Assembly: GCA_009842675.1 (NCBI GenBank)
Contig: VYEX01000013.1
Coordinates: 1-61,848 of the forward strand
Length of the DNA stretch: 61,848 nt
From: Acidimicrobiia bacterium
GTDB lineage: Bacteria; Actinomycetota; Acidimicrobiia; Acidimicrobiales; Bin134
Direction: 5' to 3'
In this document: positions 17,094-26,932 of the stretch, in pieces
Layout: each line of letters begins with the position of its first letter
How positions within the stretch are numbered: position 1 is the stretch's first letter
The notes under the pieces: generated by a model
Told to the model about the DNA's origin: nothing
Seen by the model: the letters and a program-made list of their open reading frames with translations, nothing else
Databases searched by the model: none
Made by a program: the position numbers and the translations under genes

Positions 17094-19033
17094 CAGCCGC
17101 CGCCCCCGAAGGTCCAAGGTTCATCGCCGCTCTTGGGGAATCCGGGCATCTCGTTGTCGAATCTGCGGGCTGTGGTGCGGTCGCCCTTACCGTTGCCCGA
17201 GACGCCGTCCAGCTCGTCGTCGCTATGGCGGGCCAGGATCTCCACGTAGTGGGGATCGGTGGCCAGCAATTCGGTGTGGGTGCCCGTGTTGGCCACCCGG
17301 CCCTGGTTCAGCACCACCACCCGCTCGGCCAAGCTGATGGTGGACAGGCGGTGGGCGATGATGATGGTGGTGCGGTTGGCCATCAGCTCTTGTAGGGCCT
17401 TGTGGATGGCTTCTTCCACGGTCACGTCGATGGCGCTGGTGGCGTCGTCCAGCACCAGCACCTTGGGGTTGGCCAGCAGCGTCCGGGCGATGGCAATGCG
17501 CTGGCGCTGGCCACCCGACAGGGTGTAGCCCCTCTCGCCGATCACCGAGTCGTAGCCGTGTTCCAACTCGCTGATGAAACCATGGGCCTGGGCGGCTGTC
17601 GCGGCCTTCACAACGTCGGAGCGGGGGGCGTCGGGGCGGGCGTAGGCGATGTTGTCGTGCACTGATGCTGAGAACAGGAACGGCTCGTCCAGCACCAGAC
17701 CAACTGTGTGGCGCAGGCTTCGCAGCGTCACATCCCTCACGTCGAGCCCGTCGATGCGAACCGAGCCGCCGTCCACGTCGTAGAACCGGTCCAAGAGCCG
17801 GGCCACGGTCGACTTGCCGGTTCCGGTGCTGCCCACGATGGCTACTCGCTCACCGGGTTCGATGTGCAGAGTGAAATCGTCGAGTACCGGGGTGTCGGGG
17901 TTGTAGCCGAAGCTGACCCCTTCGAAGTCCACCTCACCTCGGGGGTCGACGATGTCCACCGCAGTAGGGGAGTCGACGATTTGGGGTGGTTCGTCGAGGA
18001 TCTCATAGATCCTCTGGGCCGCCGCGCTGGCCCGTTGGCCCTGCATGAGCATGAACCCGGCCATGCGGAAGGGAACCTGGAGCATGATCACATACGCGCT
18101 GAAAGCCAGCAGTGTTCCGATCGACACCACTCCTTCGATGGCCAGCCAGCCGCCGTAGAGCACCACCATGGCGGTGCCCAGTCGAGGTAGCGACTCGATG
18201 AGGGGATTCCAGCGGGACCGGCTATTGGCGATTTCAACGTTGGTCCAATAGATGCGCTGAGCCGACCGGCCCAACAGGGCGATCTGGCGCTCTTCGGCTG
18301 CGAACGACTTCACCACTCGGGTGCCATTCACGTTCTCGTCCACGATGGTGGCCAAATCGGCCATGCGGGCCTGGGTGACCCACGACAGCGGGAACACCTG
18401 ATTGCGGAACTTCAGGCCGAACCAGTACACGCCGGGAAGGGGGGCCAGCGCCACCAGCGCCAGCCAGGGGTGGACGTACACCATGAACCCCAGGGCCATC
18501 ACGAACATGAGCACGTTCATGCTGACCAGTGGGCCGAATGCGAGCAGCAGTTGCAGCGAGCGGATGTCGCTATTGGCTCGGGAGATGACCTCCCCCGACT
18601 GGGTGCGGTCGTAGTACGAGAACGACAGCCGGGTCAGGTGTTCGTACATGATGGCCCGAAGGTCGGTCTCCACGTTCCAGCCCAGCTTGAACAGCTGGTA
18701 GCGGTAGATCCCACCGAAAACCAGCCGCCCGATTCCGAATGCGGCGGTGAGTCCGAAAACCAGCCACAGGGCCCCACGATTGCCCTCAATGGCCGCGTCC
18801 ACTGCCGAGCGGCCCAATGCCGGAACTGCTGCCTGGATGGCCAGGGCAACTACGCCCGTGACTACGCCGATCAGCATTGTCCGGCGGTAGGCCCGGACCA
18901 TCGGCCAGAGCCGCTTCATCCATCCCTTGGTCTGGTCGGGATCGATGCCGGCCGGGGGCGGGTCGTAGTGGGCCGCTTCCGCGACTGGCTCGAAATCAGG
19001 CGTGCCGACTGGTCCGACGTCAACCGCGGTCAC
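17093..19033 (-). CDS. ABC exporter half-transporter with degenerate Walker B
   Basis: A 646-residue half exporter: membrane domain about 50-330, Walker A VGSTGTGKST, canonical signature LSGGQRQRI, but Walker B reads VLVLDDATSAID (near 520-532), with aspartate in place of the catalytic glutamate. This asymmetry is typical of heterodimeric exporters with one inactive ATP site; the partner at 15195 keeps the glutamate. The GTG start at 19033 overlaps the MarR stop by four bases (GTGA), showing translational coupling. Confidence 0.92.
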   Translation of the reverse strand: MTAVDVGPVGTPDFEPVAEAAHYDPPPAGIDPDQTKGWMKRLWPMVRAYRRTMLIGVVTGVVALAIQAAVPALGRSAVDAAIEGNRGALWLVFGLTAAFGIGRLVFGGIYRYQLFKLGWNVETDLRAIMYEHLTRLSFSYYDRTQSGEVISRANSDIRSLQLLLAFGPLVSMNVLMFVMALGFMVYVHPWLALVALAPLPGVYWFGLKFRNQVFPLSWVTQARMADLATIVDENVNGTRVVKSFAAEERQIALLGRSAQRIYWTNVEIANSRSRWNPLIESLPRLGTAMVVLYGGWLAIEGVVSIGTLLAFSAYVIMLQVPFRMAGFMLMQGQRASAAAQRIYEILDEPPQIVDSPTAVDIVDPRGEVDFEGVSFGYNPDTPVLDDFTLHIEPGERVAIVGSTGTGKSTVARLLDRFYDVDGGSVRIDGLDVRDVTLRSLRHTVGLVLDEPFLFSASVHDNIAYARPDAPRSDVVKAATAAQAHGFISELEHGYDSVIGERGYTLSGGQRQRIAIARTLLANPKVLVLDDATSAIDVTVEEAIHKALQELMANRTTIIIAHRLSTISLAERVVVLNQGRVANTGTHTELLATDPHYVEILARHSDDELDGVSGNGKGDRTTARRFDNEMPGFPKSGDEPWTFGGGG

Positions 19034-19485
19034 TGCCGTGTCTCCAGTGCGGCGCGGTGCCGGTTGAGCGCCTCATTCCACAGGGCCAGCCCGTCGACGG
19101 CCTCATCGGTCTGGTGCTCGTCGAGGTTGGCGGCGATAACTGAGATCCGCTCGGCCACCGCGGCGTCGGCTGCGGCCAGTGCCTCCCGGCCCGCCTCGGT
19201 CAGCTCATGGGCTACTTTGCGGCGGTCGGCCGGGTCGGATTTCCGTTGCAGCAGACCCCGCTTTTCCAACCCGTCGGCCAGCGCGGTCACGCTGGGCCGG
19301 CTCACCGCCAATCGCCCGGCTACGGCCGAAGCGGCCGCGTTTCCTTCCGAAAGGAACAGCAGCAGGCGATACTGGGAGGGTGACAAGTCCAGGTCTCCCA
19401 GCGCCACCGCCACTTGGCGAGCTAAGCGCGTCGCCGCCCGAGCCGCCTCCAACGCGACAGTGGAGGGCGATTGTTTGAGACTCAC
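19030..19485 (-). CDS. MarR-family transcriptional regulator
   Basis: A 151-residue winged-helix regulator. The recognition part is AGRLAVSRPSVTALADGLEKRGLL, followed by the wing RKSDPADRRKVAHELTEAG. It is first in the operon with two exporter halves and an ATPase, so it probably represses them and responds to an exported compound. I chose the GTG at 19485, which gives the usual family length and places the start inside a palindrome; ATG at 19509 or TTG at 19521 would add 8 or 12 residues. Confidence 0.88.
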   Translation of the reverse strand: MSLKQSPSTVALEAARAATRLARQVAVALGDLDLSPSQYRLLLFLSEGNAAASAVAGRLAVSRPSVTALADGLEKRGLLQRKSDPADRRKVAHELTEAGREALAAADAAVAERISVIAANLDEHQTDEAVDGLALWNEALNRHRAALETRQ

Positions 19486-19497
19486 ATGTTTAGTCTC
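19477..19497. promoter_or_regulatory. Palindromic operator candidate at the marR start
   Basis: Perfect inverted repeat GAGACT-N9-AGTCTC covering the presumed start codon of the MarR gene, with TTTAGA just upstream on the minus strand as a possible -10 box. Position and size fit an autoregulatory MarR dimer site. It is also about 50 bases from the start of the divergent CNNM gene, which could be co-regulated. Confidence 0.5.
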
Positions 19498-19547
19498 TCT
19501 AAAGAACATGGACACTGCCAAGCCGTGACCTGGAAAAACGGGCGCTG

Positions 19548-20876
19548 ATGGACGGGACCACAGTGCTGGGATTGGTGGCGGCCGCGCTGTTGATCGCGGC
19601 CAACGCGCTGTTTGTCGCGGTCGAATTCGCCCTGGTGGCGGTGGATCGAATTCGCATCGAGCGGTTGGCCGCCGAAGGCAGGAGAGCGGCCCGGACCGCG
19701 CTGTCGCTGCTCAAATCCCTGTCCTTTCAGCTGTCCGGTGCGCAATTCGGGATCACCGTCACCTCCTTGGCGCTGGGCTTCATTGCCCGACCCTCCATCG
19801 CGGCGGCATTGGAACCAGCGGCCGACCGCATTGCCGGCGGCGCCGCCGAAGGCCTGTCCATCGCCGCGGCCCTGATCATCGCCGTGGTGGTTCAGATGGT
19901 GCTGGGGGAGTTGGTTCCCAAGACCTTGGCCATTTCCCGGCCGCTGCCCACTTCTTTGCGCCTGGCCGCTCCCATGAAGGGCTTTGCCGCCGTGGCTGGG
20001 CCGTTCATTCGCTTCTTGGACGGCTCGGCCAACTGGATCGTGACCCGATTGGGCATCGAACCCGCCCAAGAGCTCAGCGAGGCCCGCTCCCGCGACGAAT
20101 TGGCCTGGCTGGTCCGATCATCGGGACGAGAGGGTTCGATGCGGCCGGCAAGAGCCCGCCTGTTGACCCGGGCAATCCGCTTCACCGAGCGGGACGCCGC
20201 CGACGTTCTGGTTCCCCGAGTGTCGGTCAGCGCCATCGAGCGCCAACAGTCGGTGGCCGAATTGGTGGCGCTCTCAAACCAGTCCGGTTACTCCCGCTTT
20301 CCGGTCATCGGCACCGACATCGATGATGTCGTGGGCGTGGCCCTGGTCAAGAACGTGCACGAAGTGCCCTTTGAGAGGTGGGTCGATACCCCTGTCTCCG
20401 ACATCATGCGGGCACCGCTCATCGTGCCTGAGACCCGGGACTTGCGCTCTTTGCTGCTGGACATGAGATCCCAGCGCAGCCCTTTGGCTGTGGTCATGGA
20501 CGAGCACGGTGGCACCGCGGGCATCGTCACCCAGGAAGACCTGGTGGAGGAGATCGTGGGGGAGATCGCCGACGAGCACGACGACACCGAGCCCCCTGCG
20601 GTGGCCCGAGACGCCGGTGAGCTGGTGGTGCAGGCGGGGATCCACCCCGACGAGTTAGAGGACATGACCGGGCTCAGGGTGCCAGATGGCGATTACGAGA
20701 CCCTGGCCGGGTTCATCTTGGACCATCTTCAACGAATCCCCGCCTCGGGTGAGGTGTTCCGTTTCCAGGGATGGGAGTTTCAGATCGAGTCGGTCGACCG
20801 GCACCGGATCGACGCCGTCCGGTTGCGTAAGGTGGCCTCTGGCCAGCCAGCCCAACAGAGTCGAGCGGGCCAGTGA
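19548..20876 (+). CDS. CNNM/CorC-type membrane protein (DUF21, two CBS, CorC_HlyC)
   Basis: A 442-residue protein: an N-terminal DUF21/CNNM membrane domain (about 1-190), a CBS pair (about 215-340), and a C-terminal CorC_HlyC domain (about 355-435). This is the complete layout of proteins linked to magnesium and cobalt efflux, formerly annotated as hemolysins. It overlaps the next gene, a shorter relative, by four bases, so the two are probably made together and may form a heteromer. Confidence 0.9.
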   Translation: MDGTTVLGLVAAALLIAANALFVAVEFALVAVDRIRIERLAAEGRRAARTALSLLKSLSFQLSGAQFGITVTSLALGFIARPSIAAALEPAADRIAGGAAEGLSIAAALIIAVVVQMVLGELVPKTLAISRPLPTSLRLAAPMKGFAAVAGPFIRFLDGSANWIVTRLGIEPAQELSEARSRDELAWLVRSSGREGSMRPARARLLTRAIRFTERDAADVLVPRVSVSAIERQQSVAELVALSNQSGYSRFPVIGTDIDDVVGVALVKNVHEVPFERWVDTPVSDIMRAPLIVPETRDLRSLLLDMRSQRSPLAVVMDEHGGTAGIVTQEDLVEEIVGEIADEHDDTEPPAVARDAGELVVQAGIHPDELEDMTGLRVPDGDYETLAGFILDHLQRIPASGEVFRFQGWEFQIESVDRHRIDAVRLRKVASGQPAQQSRAGQ

Positions 20877-21940
20877 CCGGGCTGTACATCGCCGTGGCGG
20901 TGGTGCTGCTGGTGGCCAATGCCGGATTCGTGGCGGTGGAGTTCGCCCTCATCGCGGCCCGCAGGTCTCGCCTAGAGCCGCTGGCCGAAGCCGGAAACCG
21001 CCGGGCCCGAATGGCGCTGGCCGCCATGGGCGATATCAACCGACAGCTAGCCGGTGCCCAGCTCGGCATCACCATGGCGTCGCTGGGCTTGGGATTCGTG
21101 GCCGAGCCGGCGGTGGCTCGCCTCATCGAGCGGGCGGTGGAATCGTTCGTCCATCTGCCCTCCGGTGTGCTGCACACCATCTCGTTTGCGGTGTCTCTGG
21201 CTCTGGTGGTGTACCTGCACATGGTGCTGGGGGAGATGGTCCCCAAGAACGTGGCCTTGGCCGGGGCAGAGCGCACCGCGATGTGGCTGGCCCCCGTCAA
21301 CCGCCTCTATGCCATTGTCTTCGGCCCGCTCATCGGGTTGTTGAACCGCCTCAGTGCGGGACTGGTCCGCCTTTGCGGGGTCGAGCCCATCGACGAGCTG
21401 TCCACCACCCATACCGCTCAGGAGTTCGCTGCCGTCGTGGAGCACTCGGCGGCCGAGGGGTTCTTGGATGAGTTCGACCGGTCGCTGTTGTCCAGTGCGC
21501 TAGAGCTGGCCGGCCGTCCGGTTCGATCTGTAATGGTGCCCCGCGACCAAATCGTGGCGGTAGAGCGAGAGGCCACGGTGGCCGAGGTGGTCGAAGTGAT
21601 GACGGCCAGCGGCCACTCCCGGGTCCTGGTTCAGAGCGGCTCGCCTGATCGAGTGGTCGGTTTCGTCCACGCCAAAGACCTCTTTGACACCACCGGTGCC
21701 GGGGCAGAACAGCCTCTGGGCGAAGATTTGATCCGAATAGTGCCGACCATTGAAGAGGAGACCTCGCTGGAGGGAGCGCTGGTGCTGATGCAGGGCAGCC
21801 GACGCCATCTGGCCGTCGTCCGCCAGGGTGGTCGCCGCACCGTCGGCCTGGTCACCCTGGAGGATGTGCTGGAGGTGCTGGTTGGCGATCTGTACGACGA
21901 GACCGACCCCATGAGCTCTGGGGGTTCAGCCGGGCCATAA
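20873..21940 (+). CDS. CNNM-type membrane protein with CBS pair, lacking CorC_HlyC domain
   Basis: A 355-residue paralogue of the preceding gene: DUF21/CNNM membrane domain (about 1-190) and a CBS pair (about 205-340). It ends shortly after TLEDVLEVLVGDLYDETD, so the CorC_HlyC domain of the upstream protein is absent rather than damaged. The GTG at 20873 overlaps the upstream stop (GTGA). Paired long and short CNNM genes are common in actinobacteria. Confidence 0.88.
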   Translation: MTGLYIAVAVVLLVANAGFVAVEFALIAARRSRLEPLAEAGNRRARMALAAMGDINRQLAGAQLGITMASLGLGFVAEPAVARLIERAVESFVHLPSGVLHTISFAVSLALVVYLHMVLGEMVPKNVALAGAERTAMWLAPVNRLYAIVFGPLIGLLNRLSAGLVRLCGVEPIDELSTTHTAQEFAAVVEHSAAEGFLDEFDRSLLSSALELAGRPVRSVMVPRDQIVAVEREATVAEVVEVMTASGHSRVLVQSGSPDRVVGFVHAKDLFDTTGAGAEQPLGEDLIRIVPTIEEETSLEGALVLMQGSRRHLAVVRQGGRRTVGLVTLEDVLEVLVGDLYDETDPMSSGGSAGP

Positions 21941-21947
21941 TGGCAGC

Positions 21948-22856
21948 ATGAAATTCTGGTGCGTGACCGCGTTCATGAAGAGCACCGAGCTGGTGCCCAT
22001 TGCCCAAATGGTGGATGAAGCCGGGTACCACGGGATGGTGCTCTCCGATCACATCTTCTATCCCCAAGACCTCGAGAGCCCCTACCCCTACTCGCCCTAT
22101 GAGGACGGCCGCCCCATCTGGGATCCGGAGACGTCTTGGCCCGACACCTGGGTGACCATCGGAGCCATGATCGGCGCCACCGAGCGCCTGCACTTCTCCA
22201 ACAACATCTACATCGCCCCAAACCGCCCCATTCTGGCCGTGGCCAAGCAGGTTTCGACTGCCGCGGTTATCTCCGGCAACCGGGTGGCGCTGGGCATGGC
22301 CGCGGGCTGGATGCGCGAGGAGTTCGAGCAGATGGGCCAAAACTTCGACAACCGCGGCCCCCGTACCAATGAGATGATCGAGGCCCTGCGGGAGCTGTGG
22401 AAGCCGGGCTGGGTGGAGTTCCACGGCGAGTATTACGACATCCCTTCCATGATGATGGGACCGGCCCCCGACCAGCCCATACCCATATTCACCGGGGGGC
22501 ACTCTGGTCCGGCGCTGCGTCGAGCGGCCCGCCACGCCGACGGTTGGGTCGGCAATGCCTACGACTGGGACACCCTGGCCGGCATCGTGGCCCGATTGCG
22601 GACGCTCTTGGCCGAAGAAGGTCGGGCTGACGACCACTTCGAGATCATTTCCGGCTTCTACGAGCCACCCTCATTAGATCTCTACCGCCGAGCAGAAGAG
22701 GAGTTGGGCATCACCGGGTTATACGCCCTTCCCTGGGCAGAACTCGAAGATGTCAGCACCGACAACCGGGAAGGCCTCTTGGAGAATGCATCGGCTTATC
22801 GGGATGCCATCAACCGCTTCGCCGACGACTTCGTCCATCCCCTGGCCGACGGGTAG
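21948..22856 (+). CDS. F420-dependent LLM-class oxidoreductase
   Basis: A 302-residue luciferase-like TIM-barrel protein. The pattern SDHIFYP near residues 36-42, the GAMIGATERLHFSNNIYI strand and the GHSGPALRRAARHADGWVG segment are typical of F420-dependent members. These enzymes transfer hydride between F420 and varied organic substrates. The gene starts eight bases after the CNNM stop but is unrelated in role. The NpdG-like gene 0.9 kb downstream supports an F420-using cell. Confidence 0.88.
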   Translation: MKFWCVTAFMKSTELVPIAQMVDEAGYHGMVLSDHIFYPQDLESPYPYSPYEDGRPIWDPETSWPDTWVTIGAMIGATERLHFSNNIYIAPNRPILAVAKQVSTAAVISGNRVALGMAAGWMREEFEQMGQNFDNRGPRTNEMIEALRELWKPGWVEFHGEYYDIPSMMMGPAPDQPIPIFTGGHSGPALRRAARHADGWVGNAYDWDTLAGIVARLRTLLAEEGRADDHFEIISGFYEPPSLDLYRRAEEELGITGLYALPWAELEDVSTDNREGLLENASAYRDAINRFADDFVHPLADG

Positions 22857-22868
22857 GCCAATCGGGGT

Positions 22869-23636
22869 TCAGGCGCCCATGGCGTGGTAGCCGCCGTCCA
22901 CATGGACCATCTCGCCAGTGGTCATCGGGAACAGATCGGATAGCAGCGCCACCGTGGCTTTGGCCACCGCTGAGCTGTCCTTGACGTCCCAGCCCAGCGG
23001 GGCTCGGGCGGCCCAGGAGTCCTCGAACACCTCGAAACCGGGAATGGAGCGGGCGGCCATGGTGCGCACCGGACCGGCCGCCACCAGGTTCACTCGGATG
23101 CCCTGGTCGCCCAGCGATCGGGCCAGATAGCGGGCGGTGGACTCGAAGGCCGCCTTGGCCACCCCCATCCAGTTGTAGAACGGCCAGGCCACGGTGGCAT
23201 CGAAGTCGAGTCCCACAATCGAGCCGCCACCGTCCATCAGCGGCACCACCACCTCGGCCAGAGTCTTGAGCGAATACGACGAGATTTCCAGGGCCACCTT
23301 CACGTCGTCCCACCCGGCGGCCATGAAGTCGTCGCCCAGGCACACTTCAGGGGCGAATCCGATGGCGTGTACGGCACCGTGCACCGACCCCCACCTGTCG
23401 GCCAACTCGTCGCGAAGTGCGGCCGGATGGTCGGGCTCGGTCACGTCGAAGGCCAGCACCGGAGGGGAGCCCGGAAGCTTGCGGGCGGTTCGCTCGGTGA
23501 GGCTGAGGCCCCGCCCCGCTCCGGTCAGAATCAGATCGGCACCTTCTTCAGCGGCCAGCGAGGCGATTCCAAAGGCGATCGAGGCATCGGTCAGCACACC
23601 GGTGACCAGAATCCGTTTCCCATCGAGGAGTCCCAT
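22869..23636 (-). CDS. Enoyl-[acyl-carrier-protein] reductase (NADH), InhA/FabI type
   Basis: A 255-residue atypical short-chain dehydrogenase. It has the FabI-type cofactor loop GVLTDASIAFGIA (13-25) and the catalytic run YNWMGVAKAAF, which matches the Tyr-x6-Lys spacing of InhA (YNWMxVAK). It catalyses the last reductive step of fatty acid elongation, trans-2-enoyl-ACP to acyl-ACP. It stands alone, convergent with the LLM gene and divergent from the NpdG-like gene; in mycobacteria inhA is instead linked to fabG1. Confidence 0.9.
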   Translation of the reverse strand: MGLLDGKRILVTGVLTDASIAFGIASLAAEEGADLILTGAGRGLSLTERTARKLPGSPPVLAFDVTEPDHPAALRDELADRWGSVHGAVHAIGFAPEVCLGDDFMAAGWDDVKVALEISSYSLKTLAEVVVPLMDGGGSIVGLDFDATVAWPFYNWMGVAKAAFESTARYLARSLGDQGIRVNLVAAGPVRTMAARSIPGFEVFEDSWAARAPLGWDVKDSSAVAKATVALLSDLFPMTTGEMVHVDGGYHAMGA

Positions 23637-23737
23637 GATCGTTGGAGGCTACTCGCCCCGCGCCGGCTTTCACGGTCCTATGCGGGCACGGGCGACCCCC
23701 TCCCAGTATTCCTATGTGGGATCGGGAGGGCACCTCC

Positions 23738-23745
23738 TATACCGT
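23738..23745 (+). promoter_or_regulatory. Putative -10 region of npdG-like gene
   Basis: TATACCGT ends seven bases before the ATG at 23753, a spacing that suggests a leaderless transcript. No -35 box is clear. Confidence 0.3.
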
Positions 23746-23752
23746 TAGGCCG

Positions 23753-24418
23753 ATGCGGATCGGGATACTCGGGGGCACAGGACCGGCGGGCCGCGCCTTG
23801 GCCGTCCGTTTGGCATCAGTGGGATTCGACACCATGGTTGGATCGCGCTCCGCCGAGCGGGCCGCCGAGATCTGCCAAGGTCTGCTGGCCGAATGGCCTG
23901 ACCACGAACTCCCTCTGTCGGGCGCGGCCAATCCCGGCGCTGCGGCTTGCGACGTTGTGGTTGTGGCCACTCCGTGGGACGCCGCCGCATCCACCGCGGC
24001 CTCGGTGGCCGACGAATTGGCCGGCAAAGTGGTCATTAGCATGGCCAACGCCTTGGCCAAGATGGGCCGGGAGTTCCAGCCTCTGGTGCCGTCCAGGGGC
24101 TCAATTGCCGCCGCGGTGCAGGCCGCGGTGCCACAAGCCTTGGTTTCGGGCGCGCTCCACCACGTGCCGGCCCATGATCTAGGCAATCTGAACCAGCCAG
24201 TGGACTGCGATGTGCTGGTGTGCTCGGATCACCCAGAGGCCACCGCCACCACCATGGAGGTGATGGACAAGCTCCCCGGCGTTCGCTCCCTTGACGCCGG
24301 CGCGCTGTCGTACGCGAGCCCGGTAGAGGCCTTCACCGCAGTGCTGCTACAACTCAACGTCCGCTACAAGACCAGGGTGGCGGTCCGCTTCACCGGCTTG
24401 GGCCTCGAAGGCGGCTGA
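23753..24418 (+). CDS. npdG: NADPH-dependent F420 reductase (NpdG-like)
   Basis: A 221-residue Rossmann protein beginning MRIGILGGTGPAGRALA, with GSR at the end of strand two for NADP binding and a middle segment VSGALHHVPAHDL typical of F420H2:NADP oxidoreductases. It moves hydride between NADPH and F420, supplying reduced F420 to enzymes such as the LLM protein nearby. I chose the ATG at 23753 because the upstream in-frame extension has no family similarity. It precedes mshC by 11 bases. Confidence 0.85.
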   Translation: MRIGILGGTGPAGRALAVRLASVGFDTMVGSRSAERAAEICQGLLAEWPDHELPLSGAANPGAAACDVVVVATPWDAAASTAASVADELAGKVVISMANALAKMGREFQPLVPSRGSIAAAVQAAVPQALVSGALHHVPAHDLGNLNQPVDCDVLVCSDHPEATATTMEVMDKLPGVRSLDAGALSYASPVEAFTAVLLQLNVRYKTRVAVRFTGLGLEGG

Positions 24419-24429
24419 GCCCGCCGGCC

Positions 24430-25596
<1,167 letters not shown>

Positions 25597-25647
25597 CGAG
25601 ATAACCCATGGCAACGTTGGGGTATTTGTCCTGCGCCTCTCTAAAAG

Positions 25648-25681
25648 CATCTTGACATCAGATATTTTAGGCATCAAGATG
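25648..25681 (+). promoter_or_regulatory. vapB promoter with overlapping operator palindrome
   Basis: A perfect 8-base inverted repeat, CATCTTGA at 25648-25655 and TCAAGATG at 25674-25681, overlaps a consensus -35 box TTGACA (25653-25658). A weak -10, CAAGAT (25675-25680), lies 16 bases later and 6 bases before the ATG. This fits autorepression by the toxin-antitoxin complex. Confidence 0.6.
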
Positions 25682-25686
25682 TACCC

Positions 25687-25944
25687 ATGAGGACGACACT
25701 GACTCTCGACGACGATGTGATCGACGCCCTGAAGGAACGGGCCCGTCGGCTAGACCAGTCGTTCAAACAGGTTGTCAACGAAACTCTGCGACGCGGCCTC
25801 TCTCCGGTGGCTGCTGAATCGCGGCCTCCCTATCGGGTAAATCCGCATCGCAGTGGGTTCAGGACTGGCGTCGACCCGCTCCGGCTCAACCAGCTCAACG
25901 ACGAACTCCAAGCCGATGGGTTCGTATCCGAAAAACTCAAGTGA
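25687..25944 (+). CDS. VapB-type antitoxin (ribbon-helix-helix)
   Basis: An 85-residue protein. MRTTLTLDDDVIDALKERARRLDQSFKQVVNETLRRGL is a ribbon-helix-helix DNA-binding domain; the remainder (about 45-85) is a polar tail ending LNDELQADGFVSEKLK that would wrap the toxin. It overlaps the toxin gene by four bases. Expected to neutralise the PIN toxin and repress the operon through the palindrome at 25648-25681. Confidence 0.87.
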   Translation: MRTTLTLDDDVIDALKERARRLDQSFKQVVNETLRRGLSPVAAESRPPYRVNPHRSGFRTGVDPLRLNQLNDELQADGFVSEKLK

Positions 25945-26366
25945 TCGTTCCCGATCTGAATCTGCTCGTCTACGCCCACAGCGACGGAAGTCCACTCCAC
26001 GAGCCGGCTCGCCAGTGGTGGGAGGAATCAGTCAACGGCGCAGAGCGGATTGGTCTGCCTTGGATCGTGACCGCAGGCTTCGTTCGACTGCTCACCCATC
26101 CCAGCGTCTTGATCCAGCCAGCGACTCCGGAAGGTGCTCTAGATCTCGTGGCAGAGTGGTTTCGCTCGCCCAATGTCGTGCCCCTTAACCCCGGTGGGCA
26201 GCATTTGGAGTTATTTCGCCAAGCGCTCGCTTCCGCCGGCGTGGGCGGGAATCTCGTTACCGATGCTCATATCGCCGCAGTGGCGATTGAAAACCAAGCC
26301 GAAGTCCATTCCAATGATCCCGATTTTGCCCGCTTCCCCGGCCTGCGGTGGCGCAATCCACTTTGA
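25941..26366 (+). CDS. VapC-type PIN-domain ribonuclease toxin
   Basis: A 141-residue PIN-domain protein. Acidic residues expected at the magnesium site are D5 (VPDLNLLVYA), D108 (TDAHIAAVA) and D126 (SNDPDFARFPGL); the usual second acidic residue in the first half is not obvious. VapC toxins cut tRNA or rRNA. The GTG at 25941 overlaps the antitoxin stop (GTGA). The left copy of the 25-base inverted repeat begins 22 bases after its stop. Confidence 0.87.
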   Translation: MIVPDLNLLVYAHSDGSPLHEPARQWWEESVNGAERIGLPWIVTAGFVRLLTHPSVLIQPATPEGALDLVAEWFRSPNVVPLNPGGQHLELFRQALASAGVGGNLVTDAHIAAVAIENQAEVHSNDPDFARFPGLRWRNPL

Positions 26367-26388
26367 ACGGAGTCGGCTGCTGCTCTCG

Positions 26389-26413
26389 TGGCAAATTAGG
26401 TGGTGCAGGGCAT
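26389..26413 (+). repeat. Left copy of 25-base perfect inverted repeat
   Basis: The sequence begins TGGCAAATTAGG and ends GGTGCAGGGCAT; its exact reverse complement is at 29234-29258. Matching stops at both ends after 25 bases. It lies between the vapC stop and the HIT gene stop. Confidence 0.9.
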
Positions 26414-26428
26414 TGACGTGTATCCGGA

Positions 26429-26932
26429 CTAAGCCCCCCAGGCGTTTCTCAGCTTGGACCAAGACTCGGCCAGGGGCTCGGGCAGCACCCGGGTTTCGGC
26501 CACGGTGGTCATGAAGTTGGTGTCGCCCTGCCAGCGGGGCATGCAGTGGACGTGGAGGTGGTCGGGAATGCCAGCACCGGCGGCCGCTCCCAAATTGATG
26601 CCCACGTTTACACCGTCGGGGCTGTAGGCCCGGCGGATGGCGGCCACTGCCGCTCGCACTGCCGACCACAGCTCCTCGCTCTCGGCATCGGTGAGGTCGG
26701 CCAAATCGGCTACCGCCCTATTGGGGGCCACCATCAGGTGGCCGCTTCCGTAGGGGTAGGCGTTGAGCACTGCAAAACAGGTATCGCCTCGCCACAAGAT
26801 TCCGGTCTCCTCGTCGGGTTCGGAAGCAGCCAAGATGCGCTCAAACAGCGTGCCCTCTCCCGACTCTGAGTCAGTGTCGCCAAGTCCAGCCACGTATTGG
26901 CTGCGCCAGGGGGCCCACAAGCGCTCGAGCAT
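26429..26932 (-). CDS. HIT-family nucleotide hydrolase/phosphorylase
   Basis: A 167-residue histidine-triad protein with H125-L-H127-V-H129 as the catalytic triad, and YPYGSGHLMVAPNR for nucleotide binding. It matches the Ap4A-phosphorylase-like HIT proteins that follow thrS in mycobacteria (the Rv2613c position). The ATG at 26932 overlaps the thrS stop as TGATG, so the genes are coupled. Usually pgsA follows on the same strand; here pgsA is on the other side of thrS on the opposite strand. Confidence 0.9.
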   Translation of the reverse strand: MLERLWAPWRSQYVAGLGDTDSESGEGTLFERILAASEPDEETGILWRGDTCFAVLNAYPYGSGHLMVAPNRAVADLADLTDAESEELWSAVRAAVAAIRRAYSPDGVNVGINLGAAAGAGIPDHLHVHCMPRWQGDTNFMTTVAETRVLPEPLAESWSKLRNAWGA

